A stretch of DNA of 64,000 nt, taken from contig OZ037765.1 of the NCBI GenBank assembly GCA_964035545.1, positions 8,460,698 through 8,524,697 of the forward strand. Direction: 5' to 3'. The notes under the pieces were generated by a model. It searched no databases and was not told the DNA's origin. It was given only the letters and a program-made list of their open reading frames with translations. The position numbers were made by a program, and so were the translations under genes. This DNA comes from Bugula neritina. Lineage: Eukaryota > Bryozoa > Gymnolaemata > Cheilostomatida > Bugulidae. This document shows positions 60,395 to 64,000 of the stretch, one piece after another (positions within the stretch are counted from its first letter, which is position 1; each line of letters opens with the position of its first letter).

Positions 60395-63300
60395 ATGCCG
60401 CCGACACTTTTTGATAGGATACCATTTGCCACTCTTCAAAATTTTGTTTTATTTTCCTTCGTTGGATTTGGGTCCTGCTTATTTTTTGCTTGGAGTAATG
60501 CTAAAGATTATATGATAGAATCCATGAACAGCACCAAAAATTTTACCGATTTAGAATATGATTTAATATTTAACAGTCTTACATTCTCGCAATACACCCG
60601 GTACTTAACTATGGCTGTTACCTCACAGTTTTGGACTATATTGGTAAGCTGCAATAATGATAACACTTTAGTTTTCATTCATGAATTAATTTCAAGTGTT
60701 TAACTTATATTTTCAACACACTTATGAATAATTTATCTTTCAATAATATTATAGCCATGTACTCTCTAATTTTTTTATGTGTGAATTATTTAAAATTTCT
60801 ATAGACTTGGATATGTTTCTGTGTACTCATGAATGTGCGCATGTTTTAGACTTTGATTAACATGTGCTGCTGCATACTAGCCTTGATTGGAAAAGGCATA
60901 CAGTTAATTGTGTTTGGGACTTTGAGAGTTAGTGAGTTGCAGGTTTGTCTTCCAACTTTACTAGTATAACTGTCAATCATTATGACAATTAGTTTGAGTA
61001 GTAGCATTCAAAACATAGATTATATTTATGTGTTTTTAATGGAAATTAGTTTTCTCAGTTTTTTTTTCTGTTTCATCTGTAATAAAGTACACAGAGCCTT
61101 TCTATAATATGGTTTTATAATGCTGTAGCAACTTCGTGAGCGCTTCTGGAACTTTGTATTCTACAAATTTATCTTCATCTTTGGCATACTCAATGTACAG
61201 TACATGAGTGATGCCCTAATGTGGACTGCATGGTTTACCCTTCTCTGTTCCCTTCAGATGCTCGCTCAGTTATGTAAATACAGATTTGAATATGTAAGTA
61301 ATATAATGCAAAATGCAATATATGTGCAATTGTGATTTTAATTCTATTTTGGTAAGAAGCGCATCTAATTTTATTTTGTTTTCGAAGTTATGTACGTCTC
61401 ACCTAATTTAAAATGACAGGATACATTTGACACTGACTGTTGTAGCTGTCAACCTGCATGTTCACTGACTACACCTTATTGTAGTTGTCATGCTCACCGG
61501 CCACACCAAAGGCACACCACATAAAACTTATATCACTACTTACTATAATACTCCTCCTATCATTTTGCCTTATCGCTGCTTCAATTACTACTGCTATCCA
61601 TACGGACTGGAATATATTTTTCTTTATGGTTGCGGAATGCTTGTTGCTGACAGTGAAAACAAGTTATGTATTGACTAAGTAAGTGCCTTAATTTATTGAC
61701 ATTGGTCATGTGATATAGTTAATCTGAAATTTTTCTTTTGTTTTAATTTTTCTCAATTGCGATGACGTTTAAAATCCGACATCTGCAACAAAGTAAAAGC
61801 TGACACGTTTTGTGTATATGCAGATATGGAATATATTTGATTGACATAAACCATGATGGTTTGTGGGAAACAAGAGGTAGCTTGGCATATTATACTGACC
61901 TTTCATGTGAATTGGCTGTTCTTATAATTGACCTGTCTCACTACTTGCACATGGTGGTAAGTTTTTCAGCTAGTGAGATGTTGATAATCAATATGAGTTG
62001 TTGTCCATTCTTATTGTAGCGCTTTGTGGTGTTAGTTTGTTGTTTTTTCTTCAAAACTGTTTTCTATTTAGAAAAAAGCAAAAGTTGAAATTTCGTTACA
62101 ATACATGTCATTTATAACATGCTTTTGATTATTGGAATGGCTATTGGTTTAATACTTGGGCTCTGGCTCAAGAAAATTTAATTTCAGAGCTAGATAAAGA
62201 TACCTCATTATCAACTTCATTATAATTTAAGATGGCTAGAATTACATTAACTCCTGTCATTTTAGTCACTGAAGTCAGCAAGCATGCAGACTAACTGTGC
62301 TCATGCATCTGCAGGGTTCAATAATATCATTTTCAATTGCTACTTTGCCATCATTTCATTGAATTTATATAAATATTTATTCCTCTCAATATTGTATAAT
62401 TGCAGATATGGAGTAACATTTTTCTTAGTATGGCCAGTTTAGTTATACTGATGCAAGTGAGACACTTGTTTAATGAGTTACAAAAACGAATTAGTCGTCA
62501 TAGAAATTACCAAAAAGTTGTCAAAAGTATGGAAGCAAGGTTTGCTGAAGCAACTGATGAAGAAATTATGAAATATGATGACAGTTGTGCTATATGCTGG
62601 GACAAAATGCAGCGAGCCAGAAAACTACCCTGTGGTCATTTGTTTCATAAGTTAGTTTTTATCTCCTAGATGTTGCATATATCCATATTGGTGAAATTAA
62701 GTGTTTTTAATTTGTTTAATTATAATTTATAAAATTTATAAAAATATGTATCATTAACTAGGTTCAGTAAATGAGACCTGTAAATTGAGAGATAGCTTAC
62801 ATCAATGAATTATGTTTTAGCCCATGCTTGAGATCATGGTTAGCGCAAGACATTTCGTGCCCAACTTGTCGGGTCAGCTTGAGTGAGCAGAAGACTAGGA
62901 ATTTAACAGAAGATGAGGAAGTTATTCGTCAGATGGACAATAATAATGATGCTATGGTCAGGCATAGAGACAGACCTTTAAGACAAGACGATGAAGGGAG
63001 GTCTGAGATACGAAACCATTTTTTTGAATTTGATGGTAAGAGTTGGAATCGGCAACCTTGACAATTTTTATGAATATATGGAGTTTTTGAAATTGTATTC
63101 TAAACCTGTGCAGTACTGCTGTTTTTGTGACTTGAATGTTGGTAATGTCAGTAACGGGAAGCAATCTCAAATGTGCGAAAAGAAATGAAGTTTGTAATTG
63201 GTTTATTTCAGCCACCCAATACATAAGCTGGCTACCGAGATTCTCTGTTGCTGTAACTCGTCTGACTGGTCGCCAACCTGTTCAGCTGAATTCCATGGTC

Positions 63301-64000
63301 AGTGTTCTACTTTCTATTATTATGCAATTCAAACTTATTCTCAATTTTTCAAAGTTGATCAGCAATAACAAGTGAAGTATTTATAATGGCCTCTCTAAAT
63401 AAAATATATTCTGTATCCATGTCCTCAAATTACTTGCAGCTTGACTTTTTCAAACTAAAAAATCACTTGGGTCAATGCGAGGCTAAAGCTGTCTTTATAA
63501 TTGATGCCAAAATTCTCAACACCCCCCATCTGCTCAAATGGCTAATGTTTGTTGGGATGAGATGTTAACACCTCACTACTTGTAATAAAAATTGAAACAG
63601 CAATTACAATTTGCTGTTTCTGAAAACACTCCTATGATTTTTTTAATTTCTTTGTAGGCAAGAGAGGTGCAGAATCTATTTCCTAGCATATCACTTGCTT
63701 CAATTTTAGAAGATTTAAGAACAACTCAGTCTGTTGAGATTACTGTTGATAACATCTTAGAAGGACGATTAATTATATTGGTGAGTAGAGGTGGTGAAAG
63801 TTATCGAGTATTAAAATTGCCCATTTCTATGCTTTTATCAGCCAGTTGAATTTATGATTTATCCCAGACAAATGGCAGCGATGACTCATCAGAATATGAG
63901 AGTGACAGTGAAGACAATGTTGCAAGTGTCACTGAAGAGGCTAATCCAACTCCAGCACACACAGAAACAGGAAATAGCAATCCGCAATTACATACCAATA
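60395..64000 (+). CDS. AMFR: AMFR/gp78 ER-membrane RING E3 ubiquitin ligase (10 exons, truncated by window end)
   Basis: gp78 ubiquitinates misfolded proteins and sterol-regulated targets at the ER membrane for proteasomal degradation, with UBE2G2 and VCP. Exons 60395-60643, 60850-60942, 61129-61293, 61485-61678, 61824-61956, 62406-62650, 62821-63035, 63212-63297, 63658-63780 and 63868-64000 keep frame. The start at 60395 (MPPTLFDRIPF) matches the family N-terminus better than the in-frame ATG at 60335. Several hydrophobic membrane segments fill roughly the first 330 residues. The RING follows (CAICWDKM, CGHLFH, then C and CPTC), then HFFEFDG and SWLPRFSV. A CUE domain follows (VQNLFPSIS, ILEDL, SVEITVDNILEGR), then an acidic serine-rich stretch. 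The G2BR and VIM motifs expected further on lie outside the window. Confidence 0.95.

Overview
This window is animal nuclear DNA. It is AT-rich, with many GT-AG introns of about 0.1-3 kb, and it carries genes known from ciliated and nervous-system animals: an axonemal-type dynein heavy chain, liprin-alpha, FBXO30, GINS3 and the ER ubiquitin ligase AMFR/gp78. The proteins are close enough to vertebrate ones to be recognised exon by exon. A slowly evolving invertebrate, perhaps a spiralian, is my guess; nothing in the sequence fixes the phylum.

Layout. Positions 10-17771 (minus strand) hold the first 33 coding exons of a dynein heavy chain (tail plus most of the linker); the motor lies beyond the left edge. 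Two short inverted-repeat transposons (8709-9087 and 15523-15980) sit in its introns. Positions 17772-28596 are intergenic. They contain a degenerate 3-bp 'TAN' array (about 19991-20990), a complete LTR retrotransposon (22173-27869, identical LTRs, 5-bp target duplication, one intact Gag-Pol frame with integrase before reverse transcriptase), and a third short inverted-repeat element (28267-28454). Positions 28597-41942 (plus strand) hold a complete 23-exon liprin-alpha gene. It is convergent with a complete six-exon FBXO30-like gene (43863-48127, minus strand). Positions 48130-56918 are intergenic and hold a LINE relic, an apparently intact CR1-like LINE (ORF1 with a PHD finger, ORF2 with endonuclease and reverse transcriptase), and more low-complexity arrays. 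GINS3 (56919-58348, minus strand) and AMFR (60395 to the right edge, plus strand) are divergent, with a TAN-rich 2-kb spacer between them.

The host genes do not form a pathway or operon. They act respectively in ciliary motility, presynaptic scaffolding, SCF ubiquitination, DNA replication and ER-associated degradation. The most unusual features are: (1) degenerate TAN triplet arrays that are strictly intergenic and lie upstream of four of the five host genes; (2) a Ty3/gypsy-type element with copia-like domain order; (3) a dynein linker interrupted by several low-complexity charged insertions; (4) three non-autonomous terminal-inverted-repeat elements with probable target duplications. All exon boundaries were read by eye from splice signals, reading frame and remembered family similarity. 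No alignment or database search was run.
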